From Knufia peltigerae (lineage: Eukaryota > Ascomycota > Eurotiomycetes > Chaetothyriales > Trichomeriaceae), in NCBI GenBank assembly GCA_030247855.1, contig JAPDRN010000083.1, positions 93,916-157,915 on the forward strand: DNA of 64,000 nucleotides, in the 5' to 3' direction. Of the stretch, positions 20,409 through 33,069 are shown in pieces. Positions within the stretch are counted from its first letter, which is position 1. Each line of letters begins with the position of its first letter. The position numbers were made by a program, and so were the translations under genes. The notes below the pieces were generated by a model, which was given only the letters and a program-made list of their open reading frames with translations, did no database searches and was not told where the DNA came from.

Positions 20409-23373
20409 ATGCCGCAGAAGCCAAAGCCTGGGCCTCGAGGTACAGTCAAGAGGTTGTCGCTTCATAAACATTCATATCTATGCGACCTGTCCGCCGTCTG
20501 AACCTTCCCTCGGTCGAACCTTCATATTCTTCTGTCGATCCAGTCCCTACCACAAGTCGGATAGGGTGCTCGTGAACAGGTCGCCTTCAACTGGTATGTC
20601 CATGTGTTTCATATCCTCTCAGATCTATCCGTATGCTATCCAGCCCTGTCAAAAAAAATTGCGGGCGGTGGATGCCGTCATTGGTGCCCCCAAGAGGGCC
20701 CTGGTTCGGCCCTCGTGCAACAAAGTCCTGCGAATCCTTTCCACCATGAAATATGAAACCCTCCCTTGCACCTGCGACACTTTGGGCTTTGCATTGCTAC
20801 CGACGCTTTTCTTTTTCCTTGAACAATTCAACTTTCAATATCTGTTGCTCAGATGTATCTTACTCACTGGATACTGACATCCCCCTGCCAGCACATATTC
20901 TTGCGACGACCTCGACAGCCCCGGCTGCCGCATCTTACCACTCACAATATTGTCCCCAAAGCCCTGGCCTCTTGTCTACAGGCTCTGTACAGTCGCACAG
21001 TTGCAGATTCATCTCCTGAATTTGGCAGAAAAGTTACAAGTACGCCAACAAGGCCAATGGCCCTGAAACCACAGTAAATATTTCAAGCTGGCGCATCATT
21101 ATTCCTCAGCATACTTGCCCACGGCGGCCTTCCCTCTCTCCGGCACCTATCCAGCCTCGATCGCTCCTATCGCCTACCACAACGATCCCTACTACTCGCG
21201 GCAGTTGCAGCTACCACAAGAGCAGGAAGGTGACAGGCGCTACAGACCCTCAAGGCCTACACTCTTGACACCACCCTACGCTGGCGCAGATGCAACGGGC
21301 CATGACCAGATTTCTATGACAAGGGCTTCGTCGACCAAATCGACACCCACTTCTCAGACCTTGCAACATAGTCCTATTTCGATGACTGAGCCTGAGGCTC
21401 CTCTCCAGGCAAAACCTGAGACTCCACCCACCACCAAACCCAAACGTGTCAGAACCGGTTGTCTTACATGCCGTGAGCGTCACCTCAAGTGTGACGAAGG
21501 ACTACCCAATTGCCAAAACTGTAAAAAGTCCAACCGAAAGTGCAAACGAGGTGTCAGGCTCAACTTCATTGACACTCAGTGTGAGCGGCCACCACATCTA
21601 CTCCCACCGACTCATGACTGGGAGGTGACCTTCCAGGATGACTCGCGCGATATTGCTTCAGAATATCAAGGCGGGATCGAGAAGTACCATCCTCTCGAGC
21701 CCGAACCGAAGCGACAGAAACTGAGTGTTGCGCCAAATATCAACTACGATTATGGTCAGATCACCGCCCCGATCATTCCTCATCAACAGCTCCCTACCTC
21801 ACAGTCTTACTCGCATCCATACGTTGAGCAACCTCAGCCAACCTTTGCTGCTGCTTCAGGCCCATCATACGAGAGTGCAGCAAATCATATGGGTTCATAT
21901 TCCGAACCGCCGCATCCTGTACAACAGTCATATGAGACGCCAATTATGCTGCCCCCGGAGACGCCACCTGCACCTCCGCTAAACAGCCGTGATGAAGTCT
22001 TGTACATGCAAGTCTTCGTCGAAGAGGTCGGCTTATGGATGGATTCGATGGATGCCGAAAAGCATTTCTCCCGCCTTATTCCGTTTCAGGCCTTGGGAGA
22101 ACCCATGCTCAAGTATGCCCTCCTGGCATGCGGAGTGCGACACCTGACCCTGGTAAACACTGCCTATCCTGAAGAACACGCCTTGAACTACTACAACAAT
22201 GCAACGCAACTCCTTTTGAAATCGCTCCAGAACCCTGATCGTAATAGCGCTCTTTGTGCCACCACAGCCACCATTCTCAATGTCTACGAGGTCATGTCCG
22301 AAAAGGCTTTGCAGCGTATGAACCACATTGCCGGTGCCCGAGCGCTCATTAAGGAATGCCGCTGGGACGCTCAAGCTACTGGGATAGGATCCGCCTGCTT
22401 CTGGCTCAATGTCGGACTCGAGTTGTTCAGTTGCCTCCATTTCAATTGGGGCACTGCTTGGGATCCCGACACGTGGGGCATCGACATGAACATGTCGCCT
22501 CAACACGTAGGTGGAAATGAGGACGATTGGACTCACAAAATGTTATGGATATTATCCAAGATCGCCAATTTCCGATCTACAGCACAGCAAAGATATCAGG
22601 ACGCCTCAGTTCACGCGGAGCAGGCACGTTTGCATCAGCGACATCAACAGTGGCTAGGCCTGAAACAGTTCTGTGACCGTTGGAACGATTGTGTCCCACC
22701 AACAATGCACGCCATGGCATACATCTCACCATTCATGACGAATTCGAAGAGCGCCTTTCCCGAAGTGTGGTTCATCAAGAGAACGACAATCGTAGCGAGA
22801 CTGTTCTATCATACTGCCATGGCACTTCTCGGATCTCTTCACCCTTACGCCCACATGCAGCCCCAGACAGCTGAGGAGATGCAAGGTATGAGTCTCTACC
22901 ACTCGAGGCAAATCTGTGGCATTGTGGCTCATGTCAAGGATCGAGGAGTTGCTTCTGCCTCGATTCGCTGTCTCGCCGTGGCTGGTGAGCAACTTACTGT
23001 TCAACGAGAACAAGAAGAAGTCTTGCAGATTTTTGACAGAATCAAAAAGGAAACGGGCTGGCGAGTGACATTCATTCACGACGATCTCAAGGAGAAATGG
23101 GGGTGGAACAACAACCCTCCAGACTATGGCAGCATGGGTTCTGCAGCTTCGTACTATTCTGGACCGAGCACAAATCCTTCCACCACACCAACAGCGACGC
23201 CACCCCGACCAAAGTATCCGAGCGGCATTATCAATCCTCTTTACAAGAATGCCGACTTCTCTGCCCAAAACCCACCCTACCAGGGTAGCTACGTCCCACC
23301 AACTCCCGGACACATCATGCACAATGCACAAATGTATGGCTACTCTAGCATACCTACAATGATGCAGTCTTAA
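20409..23373 (+). CDS. Zn(II)2Cys6 transcription factor
   Basis: The main exon (21110-23373) holds nearly all the protein. Its frame has no ATG between an upstream stop at 21064 and residue 80, though the sequence there looks coding, so an upstream exon is needed. I propose exon 1 at 20409-20439 (MPQKPKPGPR) joined over a 670-bp intron with GTACAG donor and CTCAG acceptor; frame fits, total 764 residues. A start at the internal ATG 21316 is the alternative. The cluster CLTCRERHLKCDEGLPNCQ followed by NCKKSNRKC (about 128-155) has C-X2-C-X6-C-X6-C-X2-C-X6-C spacing. RGVRLNFIDTQ follows, then a Pro/Gln/Tyr-rich linker, and a fungal regulatory domain from about residue 300. It resembles a conserved Eurotiomycete C6 factor (possibly OefC-like, recalled and unverified). 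Confidence 0.8.
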
Positions 23374-24143
23374 CGATGATATGGTCACCCCTCGATCTTG
23401 ACTGCGGCGCTAAAGCAAACATCGATCGGTGGTTTCTTTATTTTTCTGAGTACGACTTCCGGAGCGCGGCGCGTAAAAGTACGCTTCTCAATTTAGCGTT
23501 CAACGTTCAACATGGACTTGCATTGATTTGAGTCATTGGCAAAAACAGCCATTATGGTAAGACAACAGACTTGGGAGTTGGATTCTTCGTTTTTGTAAGC
23601 AAATACGAGATACCTTGTCGAGCGTGTTACGTGTTTATATACAGGATTAGCGAACGCAATTGTTGCATCATCATCATGTGTGAGAGATGGATCTCCTCTT
23701 TGAAGTGCTTATGCGCATTTCTTCTAATACTAACGATGTCAATATGAAACGAACACATGTACATGTCTATCATTTTGTGGGTTACACCACTGTACACAGA
23801 CAGTTATGTATCTACCTGTACCACACTGCAATTGCATTGGTCAATTTTGAAGGCTACTGAATGTAGTTTATTGTATAACACTTGAAAGAATCACAACACA
23901 TCAGAACTCTACGTATAGACGGAGTATGTTTATCACAAATTTCACGAGGCATGTATCGATTGTGATGTAATTAAGATTCCCTCTCCTGCAACAAGCTAGA
24001 CACGACTGCCAAAAAGCAATCTCGATTCATTTTCCACGTCACGGTCCACGTGAGCCGTCCGTTGGAATCATCTCGCCGGACGGACCGGCCCACACCTGTG
24101 GCCCCTGAGGAGAGTGGGTTGAACCTTTTTGACGGCCGTAAGA
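23374..24143. other. intergenic between convergent genes
   Basis: 770 bp of AT-richer sequence with no gene seen. Confidence 0.5.
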
Positions 24144-25500
24144 TTAGTTGCGGGCGGAAGCAGCCTCGACCGCGAGGATCCGGGCCGCCGTGTCGACGGC
24201 GGTCTCGCGCAGTGAGTGGTACCGGAAAGCCTCAAACGCCACATCGGCGTCGTGGGTGTAGAACCTCGCGGGGGCCAGGGTCTGAGGGTCGTCATTGTTG
24301 GCGCCGACGCGGCTGTGGCCGTCGCGTAAAGCGTCGGCGAAGTCGTTGAACCACATGGGAAACCCGACGACGAAGCGTTTGTTGGCGGCTCCGGGGTTGG
24401 TGAGGGCCCGGATCTGTAACTCTGCAAGGTCGCGGACGTCGATCTGTACAGGTTGGAGAGTCAACCCGTGGCAACCCGTGCAGAGAAGAGATCTTGGAAC
24501 GCGATGGTCATTTGGAAAGAATGATGGTTTGGAAAAAGGGAGTGACTGTGGCCGTTGCCACTGGCTTCTTATTCGGGATGGTTTGGGGGGTAAGAAAAGC
24601 AAAATGGCACGTACATATGCTGGAAACATGGTCGTGGGAACCTTTTTGGTCTCGGACACGGCACTGTTCATGATACTTTGAACCTGTGAGCTGCTAAAGT
24701 TGATCTTGTCGACGGACGTGACGATTTGCTCCATGGGCCCAAAGATCAGAGGGGGCATGAAGTTGGTCACGGTGAACGATGGCTTTTCGTGTTTGACAAA
24801 CCGCCACAAGGCTTCTTCCGCCAACTTCTTGCCCACGCAGTATGAGATCTGGCACACACATACACACACACCCCACATTGTCAATAAGACCGAGGGAGAA
24901 CAGAAGGTGAACGCAAGACGTCCTCGTCAGACTTACATAATTGTCCTGAGCTTTGATGGCATCTTCGCGCCCCAATGGCAGCCACGAATCGTTGCCAAAT
25001 ATTCTCGCCCTCAGGTCGTCTTGATCGCCCAGGGTGATGGCGTTGATGCTACCCGTCACGCTGATGGCCCTGACGTTCCTACCGTGCCGGTTCGCGCCGG
25101 TCAAGAGGCCGATGTTGCCCAGGACGCTGGGCCTCTCAAAGTGTCGGACAAAGTCGGTGTTGCGTGGGTCGTCCAGCAGCGGCGCCGCCACGTGGATGAC
25201 GTACTCAATCTCCTCGTGCTCCTGGAAGACCTCGTCGAACGCCCCTTCGACGGTGAAGTCGGGCACGGCGTAGACGGTGACGGCCTCCTCGGGCCACTCG
25301 GGGTGGGCGGCGATCAGTGCCTCTGCGGAGGAAGTGTTGCGGACGGCCATGATGACCTTGTGGTTGTGCCGTGCAGACACCAAGGCTGAGACCATCGTGG
25401 CACCGACGAAGCCGTTGGCACCGGTGACGAGAGTGACGGGTTGCCGTGCCACATTTCCTTCCTCCTCGGGAGTCTGTGTGGGGTTTACAGGTCGAAACAT
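24144..25500 (-). CDS. extended SDR, NAD(P)-dependent aldehyde/ketone reductase
   Basis: Three exons (25500-24937, 24848-24615, 24443-24144; introns 88 and 171 bp) encode 365 residues. The N-terminal Rossmann motif VTGANGFVG is at 25-33, with a downstream VIHVAAPL. The first splice rebuilds DNYISYCVGKK, giving the catalytic Y191-X3-K195; the second rebuilds FPAYIDVRDLAELQIRAL, a conserved segment of the dihydroflavonol/cinnamoyl-CoA reductase-like and Gre2-like family. It likely reduces a carbonyl in the cytosol with NADPH. Intron 1 contains a (CA)n run, and intron 2 is unusually long for this window. I start at ATG 25500 because earlier frame has no ATG. Confidence 0.87.
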
Positions 25501-26159
25501 GCTGAATCGGACACTGTCCTGTTGTACTGTTGATATTGGGGGTGTCAAGCCAACTGAAGGGTCATCACGAGAAGGGGGCCGCTTGAAAAGAGAGGTCGGG
25601 GGCGTCGATATTTATACCCAGCTTCATCCTACTTACATGTCCCAAACACGAAGAAACAAGGGTCTCTCACTGGGGAGTCACATGCAATGTACACTACAAG
25701 CCTCAGGGCTGCAAAGGTGGGTAGGACTCGAATCTGTGCCAAGCATGATGTTTGTAGCAAGTCGAACCGTCTTGTTGACGTTGCTTTTGGTGGCGCACGC
25801 GATCCCGGAGTTGGTAGAGAATGAAAGAAAAGGGCAAATGACTAATGCGATAAGTCAAGTGGTCCAGGGGGGCATGATTGGATCAGTTCGCCTATTTGAT
25901 GTGTTGGTTGGACAGGGGTTGGTGAGTGGCGTTTTCCTTTGTCCACCTGGAATACGAGAAAAAACACAGCGGACGCCCCTCGTATCCATTCATCAATCGG
26001 CAACAAAGAGAGGCGTCCGAGCGGATCAATCAATCCTGCTAAGTGAGTCTGGAATGGGTTCCGCTCGTATTTTGCTTTATTATCTCTCAGCTTTTGAAAG
26101 AATTGTTCTAAATTGAGTCGAAGCGAGGACAATTGCAAGAAGCGAGATATTTTCAAGCC
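25501..26159. other. intergenic, SDR promoter and GH2 3' flank
   Basis: No feature is recognised. A long plus-strand open frame here is an extension of a shadow of the SDR gene. Confidence 0.5.
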
Positions 26160-28280
26160 TTACTTCAGCACGGCAGAATAGTAGTGCTTCTTGGCTGCAT
26201 CCATGATTGCTTTGACCTTTGTCGCAGGTACCTTTTCTTGACGATCGTATGAGTAGAGACCATTGACTTCCTGCTCGATATCATACCTGTAACAGCATCA
26301 GAAAAGATTTGTCAAAAGTGGTGTGTACAATCTTCAAGTCACGGCGAGGGAACGATATATAGAGTAAAGAAGGCAGCTGGGGCAGGACCAAAAAAACCTA
26401 CAACTGGGTGTACACGAAGCCACATGAGTGTCCGCCCTTTACCACCGCCATGACAAGCTGTTCGAGTCTGTTGAGAAGATCTTGAGGGTCAGTGGCAGTT
26501 GTATAACCCCAATCTCTCTCATTGACAGAAGCCCCTTTCGCCGGAGCAATATTGACACCTCCAAACTCTGTACAGATGATTGGAGCACCTTGCTTGTGTT
26601 GTGCACCTGGATCGACACATACAGAACCGGCGTGGATCGGTTTGGTGAACATTTCACGCTCAGACTTCTTGTCTAGAATGCCACTTTCCAGTTTCGAACA
26701 AGATGTGGCCAACTCAGGCGAATCAGCGTAGTCATGGTAAGTCGTCAGGTCGGTGAGGACGTGCTCCCAACCACAATTGTCGTTTATGGGACGAGTAGGG
26801 TCGAGTGTTCTGCTGTACAGTTAGCCGTGGTGCCCTTGCTAACATCTATCGGACTTGAGACATACTTGGTCATATAGTAGAGGGACCGAATATGATTGCG
26901 CTGTTCAATATTGTCTTGTAGCGAAGGGTACCCCCAACTCTCGTTGTTCGGCGTCCACGTCACGATGCAGGGGTGGTTGATGTCTCGCTTCACACTCTCA
27001 ATCCACTCGTCATTGAATCGATCGGCATAGTCGTTGCTGAACTCGTAAGCGTTGGCCATTTCGCCCCAAACCAGGTATCCCAATCTATCCGCCCAGTAGA
27101 GAAAAATGGGATCTTCGACCTTTTGATGCTTGCGGCATCCATTGAAGCCCATATCCATGGACATTTGTATGTCGGCTTTCAGTGCATCTGGAGATGGAGG
27201 CGTCATGCCCGTGTCTTTCCAATATCCTTGATCAAGCACCAGAGCTTGAAAATATGGCTTTCCATTCAATCGGAAGGTTCCATCGCTAGTATCCCATGTT
27301 ATCCTTCGCATTCCAGCCGTCGTTTGGACCTCATCCACCAATGCACCCGAAGCGTCGTAAAGACGCAGGGTCACGTCATACAAGTTAGGATGCTCAGGCT
27401 GCCACAGCGCAGTCCCATTTGACCAACTACCCTCGATATCGAAAGGAGGTCTCTTTTTCAATTCCGAAGCGTTTGGTACTTCCATTGCAAGGTCAAGAGA
27501 CACAATATTCTGATCCCTCGGAAGATCCTTCTTGATATTACCGACATGTTTCCCTCCAAGACTGACCTCGATTTCAGCTGCACATTTTGTCCCCGCTCGT
27601 CGGCCGACTACAGCAACACGAGCGTGCAATGTACCGGTTTCAATATCATCTGACCGAAGAATCGTACCATCACTGCCACTTGCGAGGCGCATGGAAGGTA
27701 CACTCTCAAGCCAGACAGATAGCCAGATGCCGCTCGTTGGGGAGTAGAAGATATTCTCAGAGACTGGACCCCAATACTGTTTACCGCGGGGTTGGGTGAG
27801 ATCGTATGGAGAATCTCGAACTCGCACCATCAGCCGAACAGACTTTGAAGGATCATTCCCCGCGAAAGCGTCTGTGACATCCACGTCGAAAGGCACATGG
27901 CCCCCACGATGGCCTCCGACATACTGTCCGTCCGCCCAGACCGAGCATTCGTAGTCTACAGCACCAAAACGGACCAAGAGTCGATCGCCTCTGGTCTTTC
28001 CGTTTCCGCCACGGATATCGCTGATGTTGCGCTCATACCAGATCACTTCATGGGCTTCGTGAAGGCCAATACCTGATGCCGGTGTCTGAAACGCATATGG
28101 TACTGTGATCGTATGCTTCTTTTGTCCTTGGCTTTCGACCGGCAAACCCTCTTGTGGCCACCGTTGCGTCAGACCGGAATCGGTATTGTCGAAGATGAAG
28201 TCCCAGGGTCCGTCCAAACTCGACCATGTGACGGTGGTTCGCTGAAAGTCAGGCCGTGGGTATGTGGTTGACGCAGTCAT
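26160..28280 (-). CDS. glycoside hydrolase family 2 (beta-galactosidase/glucuronidase-like)
   Basis: Three exons (28280-26866, 26809-26402, 26286-26160; introns 56 and 115 bp) encode 649 residues. Layout follows GH2: sugar-binding jelly roll (WSSLDGPWDF, then YERNI, FGAVDYECSVWADGQYVGGH), an immunoglobulin-like middle domain, and the TIM barrel. The acid/base Glu447 is in WTPNNESWG and the nucleophile Glu553 in IICTEFGG, both in the expected places. The last short exon completes LYDIEQEVNGLYSYDR. No signal peptide is seen at MTASTTYPRPDF, so it is probably intracellular, acting on an imported glycoside. The sugar specificity cannot be told from sequence. Confidence 0.9.
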
Positions 28281-28958
28281 CTCGCTAATGTTCTGCTTCC
28301 GACAGATGTGTAACTCCAAGTAAGAAGATATGGCAAGCTTGAGTTTCTGAGCAAGTGTTCAACATCAAAGTCAGCATTGGTGGAACGACGTGTGTTGGCT
28401 ATATATATGCAACCCTGGTATTGTGGAACGCATGTTCTATCACGAACTCCGTATAAATCGGTCATTGGACTTCTTCACGGCCCGACTTGAGGCGTATGAT
28501 CTCACACTGGAGCCAGCGTCTATCCTTGCTCCATGCCGGCAATTGACACGCTAGACAGGGGTTTTGTCCTGTCACGCCAGTGGAGGAGTACTCCGTATCT
28601 CGCCAACACTTCTACAACAGTGCGCCATGCATTCTCCATGCGGGTGAATAAGGTCGTAGATCGTAGACATGCCCATGCGATGCTAAGCTAAGGCAGGCAC
28701 CGAGTATGATTAGACACATCGGTCTCTTGTAAAGTTCCTGGACCGGAAATGCTTTGATCCGAGCATAGTGCATTCGCACATCATCAGCTCCGCCCTAGAT
28801 GTCCTGCGCACCATTGAGACCTCAGGTGCTTGACTCGATCTCCATTGCTTCTGATGTTTTGCACACTTGCTTCCCTTTGCGTTGGTATCCAACTTCAATT
28901 CGTGGTGCATTTGGCATCGCCTCAGTTTCAAAGTCTTTTCTGAAAGCTTCAATTCCTC
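28281..28958. other. intergenic, GH2 upstream region
   Basis: No gene is seen. It contains one copy of the recurrent GTACTCCGTA word at 28588. Confidence 0.5.
28588..28597 (+). repeat. GTACTCCGTA copy
   Basis: Intergenic copy within GGAGTACTCCGTAT, 308 bp upstream of the GH2 start. Confidence 0.5.
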
Positions 28959-29267
28959 ATGGGTATCTTCTGGCTTCTAGGCTTGCTTTTTTTCGTCCCC
29001 TTGCTGTGTTTCCTAGGTATAATCGATGCACGTCTTCCTTCAAGGGTGAAAGCTAATGTGGGTATAGTCTTCCTAGCGCTGTCTTCATGTCTAGGGGATG
29101 CTTTCAGGGCGAGAGTGTCAGGCTTCAGCATCAATCCCAGGCATGGATCGTATGACCACAACTATTTCCGAACTATGACCAATCCTGGGCCGAGTTCTTC
29201 GGAGCACATCGAGTTGGAAAGTATGCTCAATGAGCGACATATGGTTCATGACGACGAGAGAGATTGA
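28959..29267 (+). CDS. small open frame with one hydrophobic helix, doubtful
   Basis: A 102-codon ATG-initiated frame encodes a protein with a strongly hydrophobic N-terminus (WLLGLLFFVPLLCFLGII), a second apolar stretch (about 34-46) and an acidic tail ending HMVHDDERD. It stops 16 bp before the stop of the convergent ELP4 gene. No family is recognised. It may be a real small membrane protein or a chance frame. Confidence 0.25.
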   Translation: MGIFWLLGLLFFVPLLCFLGIIDARLPSRVKANVGIVFLALSSCLGDAFRARVSGFSINPRHGSYDHNYFRTMTNPGPSSSEHIELESMLNERHMVHDDERD

Positions 29268-29283
29268 GCCCACGGTTGAGAGT

Positions 29284-30550
29284 TCAGAATTCGACATCTG
29301 CCTTCTTACCCTTCTGCTCGGCTGCAGAGGCAGGCTGAGCTTCTGTACCACTATCGATCGGAGGTAGGTTGAATGGCTTGATGGTAAATTTCCTTCGGCT
29401 TAAAGTGAATGTCCAGTCGTTTTCAGCAGGGACGGTACCACTCCCTCGATCGTGCAGCATTGGCAAACGATGAACCTGCAACAATCCTTGAGGGGATTCT
29501 TCTGTCGTCCCTGACGGCCCACGAGGAGCCGGTGCATCAGCGTCAGCGGAGTGAGGAAAAGGAGAAAGCTCGAAGACGCCATCATTCAACAGCTCGATCC
29601 ATCTTACTACCCCCGACGACCGAGGATAGAGGGACAGAGGGAGTGACATCATGGCGCTCATTCGGTTTGGATACTCAGCAAAGAGCGCACGAAGCCCATG
29701 CAGAAACTGTAGGACATACTCAGGCTGGCTGCAGTTTTGTGGATATACGGCAGGGGAGAGCAGTGAGGGAATAACGACACGGTGGACCGTGTTGGGTGCA
29801 GAGCTTGAAACGGCGTTGCTGAGCTGCTTCAACACAGGGCCAAAAGGAGACAGGGCTGGATTGAAGTCGAGTTGCAAAAAGTCCAACTTCGAGGAAGCAG
29901 GGTGAACGAGTCTCTTTGTCAGATCGAAAGTGTGACAGAATGATGGAGGAGCTGTGTCATCTCCTTGGGCTTTTGAGGCTGTCAGTGGTTGCGACCGCTC
30001 TGGTAAAGCACAAAGATGTCAGCCCAAGATGAAGAGCATATTTGCAACCTTTCATGGATGATATAGCATTGAATCTGGCTGTGCTACAAGGAAGAGTGCG
30101 CCCACCTCTTGCATTTGTACTGGCTCCGAACTGTCCCAGACTCTCATATCTCCAAGCGATCTTCATCTTTTCCGTGTTCTCGACATGCTTCTCTTTCTTA
30201 TCCGCCGTCTGCGCAACAGCTCCCGGAAGTTCTCGTCCCCAGTGCTCGGGCATTCCAACGACGTGTACATGGTGACCTTGCAGTAAGCCTTCTGCGGCAA
30301 AGAACCGTAGAAGTGCGCCGGCGTAGTCAGTCGTACCATTCTCTTCGATGAGTACTGAGCTTCCCAGGACCAGGGCAGAATGTCCAGCAAGCAGCGAGTC
30401 AAGGCTGGCAGTGCCAGTCGAGGTTGTCAACCGTCCGTCAACCGGTGAAGGCCGAGTACCAGGGAATTGAACGTGTTTTTCCAGCGACGACGGTGTACTT
30501 TCGGAGCGCGAAGAGCCTGAAAGGCCTACATTGCGCTTGCGGAAGGACAT
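29284..30550 (-). CDS. ELP4: Elongator complex subunit Elp4
   Basis: Two exons (30550-30106, 29999-29284; 106-bp intron) encode 386 residues. The start MSFRKRN and the block GTASLDSLLAGHSALVLGSSVLIEE match the PAXNEB/Elp4 N-terminal RecA-like fold. The splice joins the ASTNARG end to an ERSQPL stretch and then FCHTFDLTKRL, a family hallmark. The C-terminal exon has VHRVVIPSLLSPAVY and a LHGLRALFAEYPNRMSAMMS helix, then a Pro/Ser-rich region. Elp4 with Elp5 and Elp6 forms the RecA-like hexamer of Elongator, needed for wobble-uridine modification of tRNA. It is divergent to RPB8 across 269 bp. Confidence 0.92.
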
Positions 30551-30819
30551 CGACGTTTCATACGCGACCGCAATACAAAGCAAAGGTGAAAAGTTTTGCA
30601 GGTGGGAAGCATTTGGGCTGGAATTTGGGATTCGGTCTGAAAATGCCCTTCTTTGTACCCGCCCGCAAAATTTTGGGTGCTCGGACTGATTTACGCGACT
30701 GCGCCCAAAAATTATTTCTGCACTCTGCCACCACTTCAACAACCAAGTGATCAAACCCACCACACCCGCGCGCTTCCTACAAGTCCTCTCTCTGTTGCCC
30801 CGTTTGCCAACCCATTAAG
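30551..30819. promoter_or_regulatory. bidirectional promoter ELP4 / RPB8
   Basis: 269 bp between divergent start codons. It includes C-rich tracts close to the RPB8 start. No named site is recognised. Confidence 0.45.
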
Positions 30820-31303
30820 ATGTCGGAAAACATCCTCTTCGAAAACAGCTTCAAGATTACTGAGGTCAATAACGCCAAGTATGACAAGGTCTCCCGCATC
30901 AAAGCTTTCAGCGAGGGTGGAAGCGAAGTGCTCCTCACCCTCGATGTCAACACTGAGCTGTACTCTCTGAATGTCGATGATCGCATGACCGTTGCGCTGG
31001 CTCTTTCCCTCAACTTGGACGGCAGTAAGGATGACGGAAAGGGCTGGAGAGACGTTGGAAGAGGAGAACAGACACTGGCCGATGAGTTTGACTACGTGTG
31101 CCACGGCAAAATCTACAGATTTGAGGAAGGTGAAAAAGACAATATGTGAGTTGGTCCTGAAAGTTCTGTTTGGCATTTACTGATCTTGCCATAACAGAAA
31201 GGTCTATGTATCTTTTGGTGGCCTTCTTCTCTACATGGACGGTCCCTACGCCTTGCTCAACGCGTTAAGAATCGACTATGTCTATCTGCTCATCAAGAAA
31301 TAA
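30820..31303 (+). CDS. RPB8: RNA polymerase I/II/III subunit Rpb8 (RPABC3)
   Basis: Two exons (30820-31145, 31198-31303; 52-bp intron) encode 143 residues, the normal length. Conserved segments: the start LFENSFKITEVNNAKYDKVSRI, a VNTELYSL stretch, the central GEQTLADEFDYVCHGKIYRFEE, and after the splice IKVYVSFGGLLLYMDGP with the C-terminal YVYLLIKK. Rpb8 is an OB-fold subunit shared by all three nuclear RNA polymerases. Confidence 0.96.
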
Positions 31304-31385
31304 AGCCACAAACAATCTGTCTGGGGCCCAGGTCCAGCATTTCCTATTCAAAGAAAATGGTGGTTGCAAATGCCTGGTGCCGATA

Positions 31386-32397
31386 TCATGGTGTCGGAAA
31401 CCCTAGCTTCCTGTGACACCTGGACACGATCTCGATATAATCAGGCTCGTTCTCTGGAGTCAGTATTCCGTGCCTCACAAAAAACTCCACCAGCACTTGA
31501 GCGCAGTTTGGTTTGAACTTGCCCTCGGCCATCGCATCCTTGACCTCTTTTATTGTCAGAAGCTGGAAGTCGATGGCTTCATCGTCGCCAGGCTTCGGGA
31601 TGACATTCGATGGAAGCTCGAGGTCATAGATGTACTGGCATTCAGGTTGACACAGGCCTATTTCGCCGCCAGCTCTCGAATCTCGGACGTGGAAATAAGT
31701 CAGCGTACCACAAGCTTTGGCGGACTGTACGACATCTGCCGGCAACGAGGCTTCTTCGTCACATTCCCTCACCAGACATTCGAAAGGCTTTTCTCCCGTG
31801 CTTAACCCTCCGGCAACGGTGTTATCCATCATGCCAGGATACGTCGGTTTGGTCAAAGCTCTGCGAGGCGCCCAGATCTTCATACCTTCTTCGGTCTGGA
31901 CGTAGCCCGTCATATGCACTCCATATGTGACAACGCCGAAGAGGGGGGTTGCAGAGCGTTCCATGCTGAGAATGAGCTCTTTGCCAGGTCCGTAGATGGG
32001 GTACAGCTCACTGCGCCAACCATCCAGCACGCGAAAGATTTTCTGTTCTCTCACGCTCTGTAAATATTGCGCCAGGATCTTGTTGCGGCCTTCTAATGCT
32101 TTCACATGCTGTCCCTCCTCATCCCGAGGTTGGAATGCCAGTATTCGATTGCCTTGATCAAGGCTCCAATGCTTGGAGGACGGCAGTTTGGTTGCAACAT
32201 CAGCAGACACATAGCCTAGAGATACCTGGCATCCTTCTACTTTGAATTGATAGTAGTCCTTGAACGCAGAATCGTACGCCGTGGGATTCTCTAAGTGATA
32301 TGGAAAGCTTCTCAATTAGTTTGTAATCCACGGGAATTTTTATTCTCACGCACTTGTCACACTCGTGTATGATATCCAGGTTCGATTTCCCGACCAT
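31386..32397 (-). CDS. Nudix hydrolase with DUF4743 N-terminal domain
   Basis: Two exons (32397-32354, 32307-31386; 46-bp intron) encode 321 residues. The first exon is only 44 nt (MVGKSNLDIIHECD) and the splice gives NFPYHLENPTAY, the usual DUF4743 opening. The Nudix box spans GGLSTGEKPFECLVRECDEE and matches GX5EX7REUXEE, but the box's usual final Gly is Ser, as in relatives of yeast YJR142W and the N-terminal half of fission yeast Tnr3. Such proteins are proposed to hydrolyse oxidised or damaged thiamine diphosphate; that role is family knowledge, not seen here. Cytosolic location is likely. Confidence 0.88.
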
Positions 32398-33069
32398 CCT
32401 CGTAAATGCTCAAGGATATCGATGGGTACCTTGACTTGATCAAGGAGAACGGTAGTACGGTGTTTGCAATGTGTCGTGTGCTTTATGCAAATACATACCT
32501 CGTACTCCGTACTTGTCCCTGTCACGGACCTCATCGTACTGTCCTTGGCAGCTTATGTAAGGCAACGAGGAAAGGAACCAGTAGACGCCAAGGAAATCCT
32601 CGACTCAGAATATTTCTCTAATTAGATAAAATGCTGTTGTACTCTCTCCTCGACCTTGTTGTCTGATGACTCTAGCACACAAAGTCATGTAGTGTCTCGT
32701 CTTCTGCTTGAAGACCTTTTCTTCAAGCCAGACCACCAATCCATTCTACCTCCGAGGTTGCTCCTTGCAAAGACCGACTATTACTGCATCCGTGGGAATT
32801 TCCGTCCGTCCTGTACAGCTTTGGTAAGTAAAGTAACCTACCTGTTTACACAGTCTTTCTACATATTTGCATGATTATACAATTTTTTACAATCTGTCAA
32901 TCCACTGATAAAAAGCCCTTTGGGTTTATGTGATTGAAACGAAAAAAATCGTTGTTGAAATATGATCTCCTAGTGAGAACAACTTCTTGTTTTTATTCTA
33001 TTCTCCAGGCGGGCGTATCACAGAGAAACTAACAATGGGTCATGTTTTTGCAGGTTACACGTACCGAAA
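32398..33069. promoter_or_regulatory. divergent intergenic Nudix / SEN34
   Basis: No gene is seen. It contains a GTACTCCGTAC word at 32502. Confidence 0.5.
32502..32511 (+). repeat. GTACTCCGTA copy
   Basis: Intergenic copy 105 bp upstream of the Nudix start. Confidence 0.5.

Noticed and set aside
22033..23388. long minus-strand frames across the zinc-cluster gene
   Set aside because: Shadows of the regulator's coding exon.
24700..26116. two plus-strand frames (229 and 279 codons) over the SDR gene and its promoter
   Set aside because: They overlap SDR exons that are confirmed by the catalytic motif and splice joins; no family resemblance.
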